Assembly: GCA_943787605.1 (NCBI GenBank)
Contig: CALSNB010000001.1
Span: 62,001 to 126,000 of the forward strand
Reading direction: 5' to 3'
Length of the DNA: 64,000 bases
Origin: GCA-2697345 sp002697345
GTDB taxonomy: Bacteria; Pseudomonadota; Alphaproteobacteria; Rhodobacterales; Rhodobacteraceae
Shown: in pieces, positions 1 to 8,739 of the stretch
Numbering within the stretch: the stretch's first letter is position 1
Layout: every line of letters starts with the position of its first letter
Position numbers and translations under genes: made by a program
The notes under the pieces: generated by a model
What the model was told of the DNA's origin: nothing
Seen by the model: only the letters and a program-made list of their open reading frames with translations
Databases searched by the model: none

Positions 1-539
1 AAACCTCCGGCAAGCAACCAATCACCCTTGGCGTCTGCATATTGATAAACATCCGCTGATGATACAACGTCCGGATCAGCACCTAACATTGGGGCTATTA
101 AATTTTTAACTAATTTTTTCCAAGGTGAATTTGGTAAAGTCTTTTCAACAGGTTGATCAATATACTCAGCACCAGCCTTGTTGATTTCCTGCCACATTGA
201 AGTATGATATTTACTATACTCTTTTATTTGTGGAGGAGTAAGTAGTGTTCCATTTGAATATACCCAAGTCCAATCCCAATTTTCTTTGTGCAAACATACT
301 CCATGTTTCTCTGCTAAACGTGCTAAAGGATTGATTTTAGCAGAATGCAGCCATGATCCACCTACATCGAAAGGTATTTTGAATGTAGAATTATCGGTTA
401 TACACCTTCCCCCGACAAATGCTGCTGCTTCTAATACAACAACCGAATAGCCAAATTTCTTTAAAGTTTTGGCTGCAGAAAGCCCAGCTGTTCCAGCTCC
501 TACAATGACGACGTCTGGGCTACTGCTTGATAAACTCAC
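1..539 (-). CDS. Flavin-containing amine oxidase (N-terminal part; runs off the window)
   Basis: The minus-strand frame is open from a GTG at 539 to the window edge, so only about 180 N-terminal residues are seen. The start is followed within ten residues by the dinucleotide-binding motif DVVIVGAGTAGLSAA, then an acidic strand end (VVLEA) and the amine-oxidase hallmark GGSWLH. This order is typical of FAD-dependent monoamine/polyamine oxidases, which oxidise amines to aldehydes or imines. A GAGGGA Shine-Dalgarno lies 8 bases before the GTG, and the gene starts 14 bases after the 83-residue gene, so it is the last visible member of the demethylation operon. Its substrate is unknown; an N-methylated or secondary amine released by the upstream enzymes is an inference. 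Confidence 0.8.
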   Translation of the reverse strand, partial: MSLSSSSPDVVIVGAGTAGLSAAKTLKKFGYSVVVLEAAAFVGGRCITDNSTFKIPFDVGGSWLHSAKINPLARLAEKHGVCLHKENWDWTWVYSNGTLLTPPQIKEYSKYHTSMWQEINKAGAEYIDQPVEKTLPNSPWKKLVKNLIAPMLGADPDVVSSADVYQYADAKGDWLLAGG

Positions 540-552
540 AACGATTATTCCC

Positions 553-804
553 TCACAATTCTAAGATAAAGTTTGGGATGTCTTCAATACCCTCGAATTG
601 AGCCAGATCTATGGGATCCTCTTTATCAAATTTGCAACATCGGCGATAAATTTCAAGCATTTCTACTGATATCTTATCATGATTATAGAAAAACATTGCT
701 GCTGCATACCGGATGGCCCCAGATCCTGGAACTCCAATTTTAGAAAATAGGAACATTTTTTGGGCTTCGAATTCTAAAGATATGGAAGGCTTATGGCTCA
801 TCAT
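553..804 (-). CDS. Small conserved-context protein of unknown function (83 aa)
   Basis: I do not recognise a family. The protein is soluble, with no signal peptide or membrane segment, moderately acidic at its C-terminus, and holds a Cys-Cys pair (RRCCKF) near residue 56. What argues that it is real is its position: its ATG overlaps the stop codon of the Rieske oxygenase gene in an ATGATGA arrangement, and the amine oxidase starts 14 bases after its stop. Translational coupling on both sides suggests a small accessory partner of the oxygenase or oxidase, but this is inference from context only. Confidence 0.6.
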   Translation of the reverse strand: MMSHKPSISLEFEAQKMFLFSKIGVPGSGAIRYAAAMFFYNHDKISVEMLEIYRRCCKFDKEDPIDLAQFEGIEDIPNFILEL

Positions 805-2003
805 TCACTTTTTGCATCAAGAGAGAAGTTCAGATGGTTTATTTCATTTTCATTTGGTGTTTCTTTTATGTTATAAACAGGAAGAAGTGCTCGTAAATGA
901 TCGTGATACGTACGCACACCATATTCTAGATCAGACAAGTGAAATCCATCAAATGAATTTGATAACATAGACTCATTTGACCAAATAGTGAGTTGTTGAT
1001 CTTCAACTACTGTCTCGCGATCAATTCGGCTTGCAAGATATCTAGCCACTTTTTGTTGCCTGTCTTCATTTGGGTAGCGGTATGTGGCACTGCGAATTAT
1101 AGATTCTCCCACAGACACTGGAAACTCTTGATAGAACAGAGAGGTTTCAGGTGTCATAGCTATAACTGAATTTGGAAAAATTCCATAATAAATCCAGGTC
1201 TTTGCTAAGCTTTTTGGAAGTGAGGTTTGCGGTTTGGAAAGTTTCTTGTAATTACGAACCGCCCAATGTCTTCCGTTTGATGTAGTGAATTGGCCTTCAG
1301 AGCGTGACACACCATTTTCATATGGTTCGTCTCGGTAATTTGATCCATATAAGTCTTGTAACCCGGGATGGGCCATTGCAACATGATAACCTTCATTATC
1401 AACATCCCGAATTGATTTCCAGTTAACTGGTGAGTGTTCAACCCAAAAACCATCCGTTGGGACTTGATCAGCGATGTTGTAGCAAGCTGCTTCTTGCTCA
1501 TAAGGGCTTAGTAATTTTTTAACTGAGGGTTGTGGACCCTCCTTAAAACGTACAAAAACAAAACCATTCCAAATTTCATGCTCAACAGTTCTTAACGCAA
1601 ATTCATCTTTATCTAGCGCTGGGAAAGTGTCAGGTCGCGCGGCACCTCTTAGGGTGCCATCTAAATTGTATACCCACCCATGAAATGGACAAATCAATGC
1701 ATTTTTACACGTACCTTGATCTTGCGTCACCAGACGGGAACCTCGATGACGACATATATTGTGAAAAGCTTTGATCTTCGAACTCGAGTCACGAATGATG
1801 ATTGCTCGTTCACCACATAAATCAAATGTTTTAAAATCTCCAGCATTGGGAACATCCGATACATGACATGCTATTTGCCAATGAGTTTTGAAAATTTCTA
1901 TTTCCAATTCTAGAAGCGTAGGGCTGTGATATGTCCATCCTGGAAGTCCGCTCCTATCCCAGTTTTTGGGAGGACTATTTTTGTTTACATCTTCACTCAT
2001 CAT
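801..2003 (-). CDS. Rieske non-haem iron oxygenase, alpha-subunit type (betaine/aromatic demethylase-like)
   Basis: A 400-residue protein with the Rieske [2Fe-2S] ligands Cys84-x-His86 and Cys105-x2-His108 (CRH and CPFH), then the mononuclear iron site NEGYHVAMAHPG with His207 and His212 and the bridging Asp200; a downstream Asp near residue 350 would be the third ligand. The length and the two-domain order match single-subunit oxygenases such as GbcA (glycine betaine) and Stc2 (stachydrine) N-demethylases. No reductase partner is seen in the window. Next to a TMADH-like flavoprotein and an amine oxidase, a role in stripping methyl groups from a quaternary amine is more likely than aromatic ring hydroxylation. 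An AGAGAG ribosome site precedes the tandem ATGs. Confidence 0.85.
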   Translation of the reverse strand: MMSEDVNKNSPPKNWDRSGLPGWTYHSPTLLELEIEIFKTHWQIACHVSDVPNAGDFKTFDLCGERAIIIRDSSSKIKAFHNICRHRGSRLVTQDQGTCKNALICPFHGWVYNLDGTLRGAARPDTFPALDKDEFALRTVEHEIWNGFVFVRFKEGPQPSVKKLLSPYEQEAACYNIADQVPTDGFWVEHSPVNWKSIRDVDNEGYHVAMAHPGLQDLYGSNYRDEPYENGVSRSEGQFTTSNGRHWAVRNYKKLSKPQTSLPKSLAKTWIYYGIFPNSVIAMTPETSLFYQEFPVSVGESIIRSATYRYPNEDRQQKVARYLASRIDRETVVEDQQLTIWSNESMLSNSFDGFHLSDLEYGVRTYHDHLRALLPVYNIKETPNENEINHLNFSLDAKSE

Positions 2004-2016
2004 CAGATCTCTCTTT

Positions 2017-2127
2017 TTAACAGATTACGCATACATCCTTAGGATATGTTTCTGGACATGTTGTATCTACCAGTTCTTTTTGTGAATTGACACAATTTCT
2101 AAATAGAAGTCGAGTTTCATTATCAAA
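2017..2127 (-). other. Possible short cysteine-rich reading frame between the TMADH-like and Rieske genes
   Basis: The 170-base gap between the two operon genes is open on the minus strand for 36 codons and ends in TAA at 2017, just before the Rieske ribosome site. The C-terminal part reads TTCPETYPKDVCVIC, giving four cysteines in total, which looks more like selected protein than chance. No ATG, GTG or TTG lies in the open frame; an ATG just upstream is in another frame. In a window with several single-base indels, a damaged small gene is plausible. I cannot assign a family. Confidence 0.3.
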
Positions 2128-2175
2128 TTAAAATCATGACATATAAAATATACCATGATCTTTGAGGCTAAAATA

Positions 2176-3351
2176 TCATGTTTTAAATCCCTGCCAAGAT
2201 CGACCTGATTCAAAATCATTTTCACGCCTAAAAGGAATATCTGGGTTGATAGGCATATCTAAATTACGCGCAAATTCGTGCCCGGCATAAACTGCCATTG
2301 CAATGGTTCCTGGTGCGTAACAATCTCCAATCCTAGTGACCGATTTAATTCCGTTGTCCTGCCACTCTTGCCTTCGCGCAAGAACTTTATAGTACAAGTC
2401 ATCCTGACTAATTCGTGAAGTCACTGGTACTACCGTGTTAACTTCAACCCTATGTTTCGTACCTACGAAAACACAAGAAAGATCAACGAAACCCTCACCT
2501 ATTTCAGCAATGCCGTGATTGCAAATTATAGTAACACCTAATTCTCTAAGCTTAATTTGTATATGTCCATACTCGAGTGAAAAATGCGTCCAGCCTGATA
2601 CTTCAGACGCGGGAGTGACTAAGGTGACTTTAAGCCCAAGTTCCGCCAGTTGTTCGGCCAGAGCGCTTCCCAAATAGTAATGATCATCATCAAAAATTAA
2701 AACGTGATCAGTTGGAGTATGGCCCAACATGATTTGTTCTGGTGAGATCATCATGGGTTCATGAATTTTAACATCTTTAAATCTATGATGAATGCCTAGT
2801 AAATCCAATCTCCATTTAGACCCAGTTGCCATTGCGACATGGTTTGCACCTAATTCAAGAATAGAATCAACATCCATTTTGCTTTGGGTGAATGAATCTA
2901 CATTGCTCCGATCGGACAACATTGAAGTACGATAATCAGCGACCCTTTTCCATTGTCGCAAAGGGCCTAACTTGGTTTCACTTAATACTCTGCCGCCCAT
3001 TTCGCTACTAGCTTCAGCCAAGGTAACATCATACGATCTATTTGAAAGCGCAAGTGTCGCTTCCAGACCAGTAGGGCCGCCGCCAACCACCAAAATAGTA
3101 TCTTTTGATTTAGCTAGGGGGATTTTTTCTGGATGCCATCCTTTCCGCCATTCTTCACCCATGGTTGGGTTCTGAGTGCATCGCATTGGGTAAGCTACGT
3201 AATCGCCTGTCGTGCACATATTGCAGCCGATACATTCACGGATTTCGTTAGAGCGCCCCTCTTGAATTTTCTTTGGAAGAAACGGATCTGCGATAGAGGG
3301 CCTTGCCGCTCCAATCAGATCCAATACACCGCGGTTAATTTGGGAAGCCAT
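2176..3351 (-). CDS. TMADH-family demethylase, C-terminal half (4Fe-4S and FAD/ADP-binding domains)
   Basis: This is the downstream half of a trimethylamine dehydrogenase-like flavoprotein split by a frameshift. It begins with the end of the TIM barrel (GAARPSIADPFLPKKI), then the 4Fe-4S cluster motif CxxCxxC-x11-C, the GEEWRKGWHPE segment, and a dinucleotide-binding domain (VVGGGPTGLEA) as in TMADH. The frame can be followed upstream to about 3378, where GRFTSPD continues the barrel sequence. Relatives are TMADH, dimethylamine dehydrogenase, DgcA (dimethylglycine demethylase) and N-methylproline demethylases; electrons pass from FMN to the 4Fe-4S cluster and on to an electron carrier. Together with the next gene it would make a protein of about 700 residues, the usual length. 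Confidence 0.8.
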   Translation of the reverse strand: MASQINRGVLDLIGAARPSIADPFLPKKIQEGRSNEIRECIGCNMCTTGDYVAYPMRCTQNPTMGEEWRKGWHPEKIPLAKSKDTILVVGGGPTGLEATLALSNRSYDVTLAEASSEMGGRVLSETKLGPLRQWKRVADYRTSMLSDRSNVDSFTQSKMDVDSILELGANHVAMATGSKWRLDLLGIHHRFKDVKIHEPMMISPEQIMLGHTPTDHVLIFDDDHYYLGSALAEQLAELGLKVTLVTPASEVSGWTHFSLEYGHIQIKLRELGVTIICNHGIAEIGEGFVDLSCVFVGTKHRVEVNTVVPVTSRISQDDLYYKVLARRQEWQDNGIKSVTRIGDCYAPGTIAMAVYAGHEFARNLDMPINPDIPFRRENDFESGRSWQGFKT

Positions 3352-3355
3352 AATA

Positions 3356-4264
3356 TCAGGAGATGTGAATCTCCCAACACCCTACGACCGGTTTAGTAGT
3401 TATGCCCTTTACAAATTTAATATATTTTTCTTGCGCGCCCTCTACCCCAAATCTTGACGGCAAAGAGTCGTTGCCCCAGTCTGCAACGTTGACATCCCAA
3501 AGATCAGGTACTTCAGCTAATGTGCCGACAATATCTTCTGCCTCAGCAGGGTGCATACCATCTTCACCAAGTAATTCATCAACAGCAAATCTAAACGCAA
3601 CTGCACAATCTTGCCCTACTGCATCTTTTGTATCTTCTAAGATTTCACGTACAAGGCGAACGCGGTTTTCAAGGCTTCCTCCGTATTCATCAGTTCGTTG
3701 GTTGTAGCGTTTCAAAATAAACTGGTAGAGTAGGGTCATAATTCCATGAGCAGCGTAAACATAAATTATATCATAGCCAGCACGTTGAGATCTGATTGCT
3801 GCTTCGCGAAACCAGCGCCGTAACACTTTTATATCTTCTTTATCCATTCCTCTTGCTTGAGTGGAGTTAGCCGTTTCAGTTGGACAAGGAGAGGGCGCAA
3901 GTGCTGGCATGCGAGAAAGATAGTTGCTAACGGATTGACCATTATGTACTAGTTGAATTCCCGCAAGTGCTCCATGTTCGTGAACTTTATTAATCATTAA
4001 TTCATGAACTGGTAGGTCGCTGTCGTCCCAAAGGCGCATTAGCGTTGCTGGGGTTAGATCGCTCGTTGGATGTATCGAACATTCTTCTGTGCAAACAACA
4101 CCCCAACCGCCCTCAGCTTTTACACCGCGCATTTCTGCCATTGTGCGTGGCCACCGATGGCCCATTCCATTACAGTGGGGTACTTGATAAAATCGATTTT
4201 TAGTTGTCTTAGGGCCTATTTTTAATGGCTCAAATAATATTTTATGATTTTTTTCCATTTCCAT
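3356..4264 (-). CDS. TMADH-family demethylase, N-terminal half (FMN TIM-barrel, Old Yellow Enzyme fold)
   Basis: The 302 residues match the FMN barrel of trimethylamine dehydrogenase. FYQVPHC places Cys31 where TMADH carries its covalent 6-S-cysteinyl FMN (Cys30), and YVYAAHG and NQRTDEYGGSLENR are family blocks. The residue aligned to the TMADH substrate-bowl Tyr60 is Glu here (TEECS instead of TEYCS), so trimethylamine itself is unlikely. The frame ends in a nonsense tail (GCWEIHIS): removing one T near 3379 restores VVGVGRFTSPD and joins it to the following gene. The break is either a sequencing indel or a recent mutation. It is the first gene of the minus-strand operon; transcription probably starts in the 300-base gap before the polyamine transporter. 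Confidence 0.8.
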   Translation of the reverse strand: MEMEKNHKILFEPLKIGPKTTKNRFYQVPHCNGMGHRWPRTMAEMRGVKAEGGWGVVCTEECSIHPTSDLTPATLMRLWDDSDLPVHELMINKVHEHGALAGIQLVHNGQSVSNYLSRMPALAPSPCPTETANSTQARGMDKEDIKVLRRWFREAAIRSQRAGYDIIYVYAAHGIMTLLYQFILKRYNQRTDEYGGSLENRVRLVREILEDTKDAVGQDCAVAFRFAVDELLGEDGMHPAEAEDIVGTLAEVPDLWDVNVADWGNDSLPSRFGVEGAQEKYIKFVKGITTKPVVGCWEIHIS

Positions 4265-4567
4265 ATTTTTTGTTAAGCCCTTCTTAAGCTGCCAATCAAA
4301 TCACCCAAGATTTTCTTTTAAAAGTGTCGCCAGATAATTGATTTATAAAAACTAGCTTGCCCATTTGTATTCCATTTCACTGATCAGTCAACTTGACTTT
4401 ATTGCGTTGAACATAATAGCATGTTTGCAGACTAAATAGTCAATTGCAAGAATAGGGGGGCAATGGCTAGTAGGTGTACTTATATTTTGATAAAAGTATT
4501 GGCCTGAATTAATAGCTATTACCAAAACTACAAAAAAAGAATTTAATCTAGGGAGAGGAAACCAACA
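4265..4567 (+). promoter_or_regulatory. Divergent intergenic region between demethylation operon and polyamine transporter
   Basis: About 300 AT-rich bases with no supported gene. It must hold the divergent promoters of the TMADH-like gene and of the solute-binding protein gene. The one distinct element is a perfect 10-bp palindrome ACTGATCAGT at 4379-4388, a possible operator. The AGGGAGAGG ribosome site before the ATG at 4568 marks its right end. Confidence 0.4.
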
Positions 4568-4625
4568 ATGAAATTAATAAATAAATTTATAGGCCTGACC
4601 TATACTTTAGCAGTCAGCTCGTTGC

Positions 4626-5678
4626 TTGCCAATCTCAGCTTATGCAGAAGAGCGAGTTCTCAAAGTTACTAATTGGGGTGAGTATATCGCTGAAGATACT
4701 ATTAAGAATTTCGAAACTGAGTACGGAATAAAGGTTATATATGATGAATATGATTCTGCTGAATCAATTGATGCTAAATTGCTTGCGGGTAGTAGCGGAT
4801 ATGATGTTGTCAGTCACTCTGGTAGTGACACAGCACGCTTGATTCAGGCAGGCATTATTGCTCCCCTTGATAAATCAAAGTTAGATCAACTTGCAAATAT
4901 GGATCCGGCGCTTATGACTCAGTTAGCAAGCAATTGGGACCCTGATAACGCTCACATTGTACCTTATATGTGGGGCTCACATGGGGTTACATATAACAAA
5001 GAATTAATTATGGCGACATATCCAGATGCTCCTATCGGTTCAATGGATATGATTTTCAATCCAGTACACCTTAAAGAACTATCTAAATGTGGTGTATCAT
5101 TATTAGACTCGCCTGGTGATATCATTCCAATGGCACTAGCCCATATGGGACTTGATCCAAATTCGACTAATTCAGATGATTATAAAAAAGTTGGTGCAAT
5201 GCTGGCCAAGATTCGTCCGCATGTGAAAACTTTTGATAATTATGCGTATCAACGCATGCCACAAAAAGAATTCTGTGTATCAGTAACTTGGGGGCCAGAT
5301 GGATTGCTTGCAATGTCAGGTGCGGCCGAAGCGAACACAGGTGTAATCCTTGATTTCTTCCTACCAGCAGGGCAAGGTAAAGCACAGCTTTGGATCGATG
5401 GTTGGCTTATTCCAGCTGATGCTAGTAATAAGGATGACGCACATCTTTTCTTAAACTACATGATGCGTCCGGAAGTTGCTGCCGCTGACAGTAACTACAC
5501 TTGGTATGCAACTGCAAATCTAGCAGGGAAGAGCTTAGTTGACGAAGAAGTCACATCTAGCCCAGCTGCTTTTCCAACATCTGATCAAGTTGATCACATG
5601 TACACAACAGCACTTTTACCACCAAAAGTTAAGCGTCTTCAAACAAGAACCTGGACTAATTTTAAAGCGGGTAATTAA
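4626..5678 (+). CDS. Spermidine/putrescine-type periplasmic binding protein (PotD/PotF family)
   Basis: The mature protein begins EERVLKVTNWGEYIAEDT and continues with blocks typical of PotD/PotF, the periplasmic receptors of polyamine ABC importers. The true start is probably ATG 4568, which has a good ribosome site and encodes a hydrophobic signal sequence, but it lies in another frame. Removing one base near 4628 joins it to PISAYAEE, giving a signal peptide with an AYA cleavage site and a precursor of about 370 residues, normal for the family. A TTG at 4626 is the only start-like codon in the downstream frame and would give a protein without a signal. ATPase and two permease genes follow. 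Exact substrate (polyamine, or another cationic amine) is not resolved. Confidence 0.85.
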   Translation: MPISAYAEERVLKVTNWGEYIAEDTIKNFETEYGIKVIYDEYDSAESIDAKLLAGSSGYDVVSHSGSDTARLIQAGIIAPLDKSKLDQLANMDPALMTQLASNWDPDNAHIVPYMWGSHGVTYNKELIMATYPDAPIGSMDMIFNPVHLKELSKCGVSLLDSPGDIIPMALAHMGLDPNSTNSDDYKKVGAMLAKIRPHVKTFDNYAYQRMPQKEFCVSVTWGPDGLLAMSGAAEANTGVILDFFLPAGQGKAQLWIDGWLIPADASNKDDAHLFLNYMMRPEVAAADSNYTWYATANLAGKSLVDEEVTSSPAAFPTSDQVDHMYTTALLPPKVKRLQTRTWTNFKAGN

Positions 5679-5692
5679 ACTCATAAAGATTT

Positions 5693-5718
5693 GACGGCGG
5701 TAATTTCATATCGCCGTC
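5693..5718 (+). terminator. Stem-loop after the binding-protein gene
   Basis: GACGGCG at 5693-5699 pairs with CGCCGTC at 5712-5718 around a 12-base loop. It is followed by a weak T-rich run. Placed between the binding protein and the ATPase gene, it probably allows more binding protein than transporter to be made, by partial termination or by protecting the upstream mRNA. Confidence 0.6.
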
Positions 5719-5743
5719 TTACTTTTGCCAGTAATTATAAATA

Positions 5744-6898
5744 GTGAGATTTGATTTGATAGAAAAATCGAACGTAGATCATACAACTTGGCACACTGAC
5801 GACAAAACTAAACCACTTGTGCAGATTAAAGGGCTAACAAAAAAGTTTGGCGATGTTATAGCAGTTGATAATGTCGATTTAGACATATACCAGGGTGAAC
5901 TTTTTTGTCTTCTTGGTGGTTCTGGTTGTGGTAAATCAACACTTTTAAGAATGCTTGCTGGGTTTGAATATCCAGAGGCTGGAACGATTCACATAGATGG
6001 CATGGATATGTCTAACGTTCCTGCTTACGAACGCCCAACTAATATGATGTTTCAAAGTTATGCGCTTTTCCCACATATGACAGTTGAAAAAAATATTGCA
6101 TTTGGTCTTCAACAAGATGTTATGCCTAAGGATGAAATTGCAGATCGTGTTCATGACATCCTAAAATTGGTTGAGCTTGAAGGGTACAAAAAACGTAGGC
6201 CTCAACAGCTCTCTGGAGGACAACGCCAAAGGGTAGCATTGGCAAGGTCGCTGGTTAAAGAACCAAAGTTATTATTGTTGGATGAACCTCTGGCAGCTCT
6301 TGATAAAAAGTTACGGAAGCAAACTCAATTCGAACTTGCTAATATTCAAGAACAAGTAGGGGTCACCTTTATAGTGGTAACTCATGATCAAGAGGAAGCT
6401 ATGACGTTGTCTTCGAGGATGGCCGTTATGGATGCTGGTAGGTTTAAACAAATTGGGACACCTACAGAAATTTATGAGTTTCCTGAATCTAGATTTGTTG
6501 CTGACTTTATTGGTTCTGCTAATATTTTTGAAGGTCGTGTAAGCGAAGATGGCTCAGATCATGTCCGAGTGTCTACTAATGTTGGAGAGGTGTATATAAA
6601 CCATGGCCAATCAGTTGCGGAAAATAAACAAATTTGGGTTGGGCTAAGACCTGAGAAGATTCACCTCAGTATAACACCACCTAAAAACACAGGGCCCAAT
6701 CAAATTATGGGGCAGGTAGAAGACATAGGCTACCTTGGCGAAACGTCTATTTACAAAGTTCGTCTTCAAAATGGGCAAATTGTTGATGTAACAGCACCGA
6801 ACCAAAGACGACCGATGAGCCGCACTCATAGCATTACTTGGGAAGAAACAGTATTTTTGAGTTGGGAACCTGAGAGCGTAATGTTGCTAACCTCATGA
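5744..6898 (+). CDS. Polyamine-type ABC transporter ATP-binding protein (PotA/PotG family)
   Basis: A 384-residue ABC ATPase that energises the importer. Walker A is GGSGCGKST at residues 58-66, followed by the Q-loop (MMFQSYALFPHMTV), the signature LSGGQRQRVALARS, Walker B LLLLDEPLAALD and the switch His in VVTHDQEEA. The C-terminal 130 residues form the regulatory TOBE-type domain found in PotA. The chosen start is GTG 5744; nearby TTG codons are alternatives that would only trim the non-conserved first residues. Its stop overlaps the ATG of the first permease, which shows translational coupling. Confidence 0.9.
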   Translation: MRFDLIEKSNVDHTTWHTDDKTKPLVQIKGLTKKFGDVIAVDNVDLDIYQGELFCLLGGSGCGKSTLLRMLAGFEYPEAGTIHIDGMDMSNVPAYERPTNMMFQSYALFPHMTVEKNIAFGLQQDVMPKDEIADRVHDILKLVELEGYKKRRPQQLSGGQRQRVALARSLVKEPKLLLLDEPLAALDKKLRKQTQFELANIQEQVGVTFIVVTHDQEEAMTLSSRMAVMDAGRFKQIGTPTEIYEFPESRFVADFIGSANIFEGRVSEDGSDHVRVSTNVGEVYINHGQSVAENKQIWVGLRPEKIHLSITPPKNTGPNQIMGQVEDIGYLGETSIYKVRLQNGQIVDVTAPNQRRPMSRTHSITWEETVFLSWEPESVMLLTS

Positions 6899-7857
6899 AT
6901 GAGAAAACCAAAAGTGTTAATAGAACAAGCGCTGAACAACGGAGCTTGTTGCCTAGCCGCGTTGGTCAAAAAATTCAGAAACATTGGCGGTTAATTGTAA
7001 TAATTATTCCTTTCGTTTGGCTTTTATTATTTTTTCTACTTCCATTCTTTATTGTCGCAAAAATTAGTGTTGCAGAATTAAAAATAGCGAGTCCGCCATT
7101 TTCTAATATGTTCGAGTGGACAGACAGTGGTATTGTAACGGTACGAATTGTTTTTGATAATTTCATTTATATCATGACTGATAATCTTTACTTTGATACT
7201 TACCTAAACTCAGTAAAAATTGCGGCAGTTTCGACATTCTTTTGTCTCTTGTTTGGTTACCCTATCGCCTATGGGATTGTTCGTTCTGGTCCATTAGCAA
7301 AGCCAATTTTTCTTTTCTTGGTTATCTTACCATTTTGGACATCTTTTTTGTTACGTGTTTATGCATGGATGGGACTGCTTTCGGATCAAGGTACTATTAA
7401 CAGTATTCTAATAGCACTCGGAATTATCAGTGAACCTATTCAAATGTTGTATACAGAATTCGCTGTTTATATTGGTATTGTTTATACCTATATGCCGTTC
7501 ATGATATTACCACTTTACGCCAACCTAGAAAAACTTGATGGCAGTTTAAATGAAGCGGCAGCTGACTTGGGATCAAGGCCGACTAACACCTTTTTTAAAG
7601 TAACACTGCCATTAACTATGCCGGGTGTTATCGCCGGCTCATTACTTGTATTTATTCCTGCAACTGGTGAATACGTTATTCCTGACTTACTAGGGGGTGG
7701 TAATGTTCAAATGATTGGTCGCGTTTTATATAATGAGTTTTCGCGAAATACTGATTGGCCTGTGGCATCAGCAGTTGCTCTCACTATGCTCTTCTTGCTT
7801 GTATTGCCCATTATAGTATTTCAGTATTATCAGGGCAAATCGACGGGAGGAAAATAG
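6895..7857 (+). CDS. Polyamine-type ABC transporter permease 1 (PotB/PotH family)
   Basis: A 320-residue inner-membrane protein with a basic cytoplasmic N-terminus and about six transmembrane segments. The cytoplasmic EAA loop that contacts the ATPase is visible as LNEAAADLGSRPTNTFFKVTL. The motif spacing and length fit PotB/PotH. It begins inside the stop codon of the ATPase gene (ATGA overlap) and is followed after 3 bases by the second permease. The two permeases form the heterodimeric channel of the importer. Confidence 0.9.
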   Translation: MNEKTKSVNRTSAEQRSLLPSRVGQKIQKHWRLIVIIIPFVWLLLFFLLPFFIVAKISVAELKIASPPFSNMFEWTDSGIVTVRIVFDNFIYIMTDNLYFDTYLNSVKIAAVSTFFCLLFGYPIAYGIVRSGPLAKPIFLFLVILPFWTSFLLRVYAWMGLLSDQGTINSILIALGIISEPIQMLYTEFAVYIGIVYTYMPFMILPLYANLEKLDGSLNEAAADLGSRPTNTFFKVTLPLTMPGVIAGSLLVFIPATGEYVIPDLLGGGNVQMIGRVLYNEFSRNTDWPVASAVALTMLFLLVLPIIVFQYYQGKSTGGK

Positions 7858-7860
7858 AAA

Positions 7861-8700
7861 ATGCACGGTAGGCGCTCTCGTTTCCTTACAGTTATGATTA
7901 CACTTGGGTTAGCATTTTTTTATATTCCAATGATCCTTTTGGTCGTCTACTCGTTTAACTATTCTAAATTGGTTCCAGTTTGGGGTGGTTGGTCAACTAG
8001 ATGGTATGAAGTTCTTTTTGCATCTGAAGAGGTATGGAGCGCGGTCAGTCTAAGTCTTAAAATTGCACTTGTGAATGCAACTTTCGCCACAATCTTTGGT
8101 TTATTAGCGGCCTTATCAATGGTACGGTTTGGTCAATTCAGAGGCCGCACTTTGTTTGGTGGGATGCTTATGGCCCCCTTGGTTATGCCTGAGGTTATAA
8201 CAGGTCTGTCTTTGCTAGTTTTATTTATCACGCTAAGACAAGTTTTTGGTTGGCCAGAAAATCGTGGATTTGCTACCATTACAATTGCTCATATAACATT
8301 TTCGATGGCCTATGTGGCGGTTACGGTTCAGGCCCGGCTAACAGGAATGGGACAATCGTTGGAAGAGGCCGCATCTGATCTAGGTGCCAAACCCTTTAAA
8401 GTTTTGACAGCGATTACAATTCCGCGTCTGATGCCAGCGTTAGTTTCAGGTTGGCTGTTGGCGTTTACTCTGTCTCTTGACGATTTAGTGATCGCCAGTT
8501 TTGTAACTGGACCTGGGGCTACCACATTACCTATATTAATTTTTTCTCGAATTCGACTTGGTTTGCGCCCTGACATAAATGCCTTGGCAACAATCATTAT
8601 ATTGGTAGTTGCAGTTTGCATAGCAATTGCGGCACTTATCATGTTTAGACAACAGAAGCGTGATCTTTTAGATCAACAACTTGCTAAACACGTAAAATGA
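7861..8700 (+). CDS. Polyamine-type ABC transporter permease 2 (PotC/PotI family)
   Basis: A 279-residue membrane protein with about six transmembrane segments and the EAA loop LEEAASDLGAKPFKVLTAIT, as in PotC/PotI. It starts 3 bases after the first permease, with the GGGAGG of the upstream gene's end acting as ribosome site. With the preceding three genes it completes one importer. The aminotransferase gene 39 bases downstream is probably in the same transcript and may act on the imported substrate. Confidence 0.9.
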   Translation: MHGRRSRFLTVMITLGLAFFYIPMILLVVYSFNYSKLVPVWGGWSTRWYEVLFASEEVWSAVSLSLKIALVNATFATIFGLLAALSMVRFGQFRGRTLFGGMLMAPLVMPEVITGLSLLVLFITLRQVFGWPENRGFATITIAHITFSMAYVAVTVQARLTGMGQSLEEAASDLGAKPFKVLTAITIPRLMPALVSGWLLAFTLSLDDLVIASFVTGPGATTLPILIFSRIRLGLRPDINALATIIILVVAVCIAIAALIMFRQQKRDLLDQQLAKHVK

Positions 8701-8739
8701 CGTTTCAATTTATTAAATAAATTTTATTAGGGAATAGAA

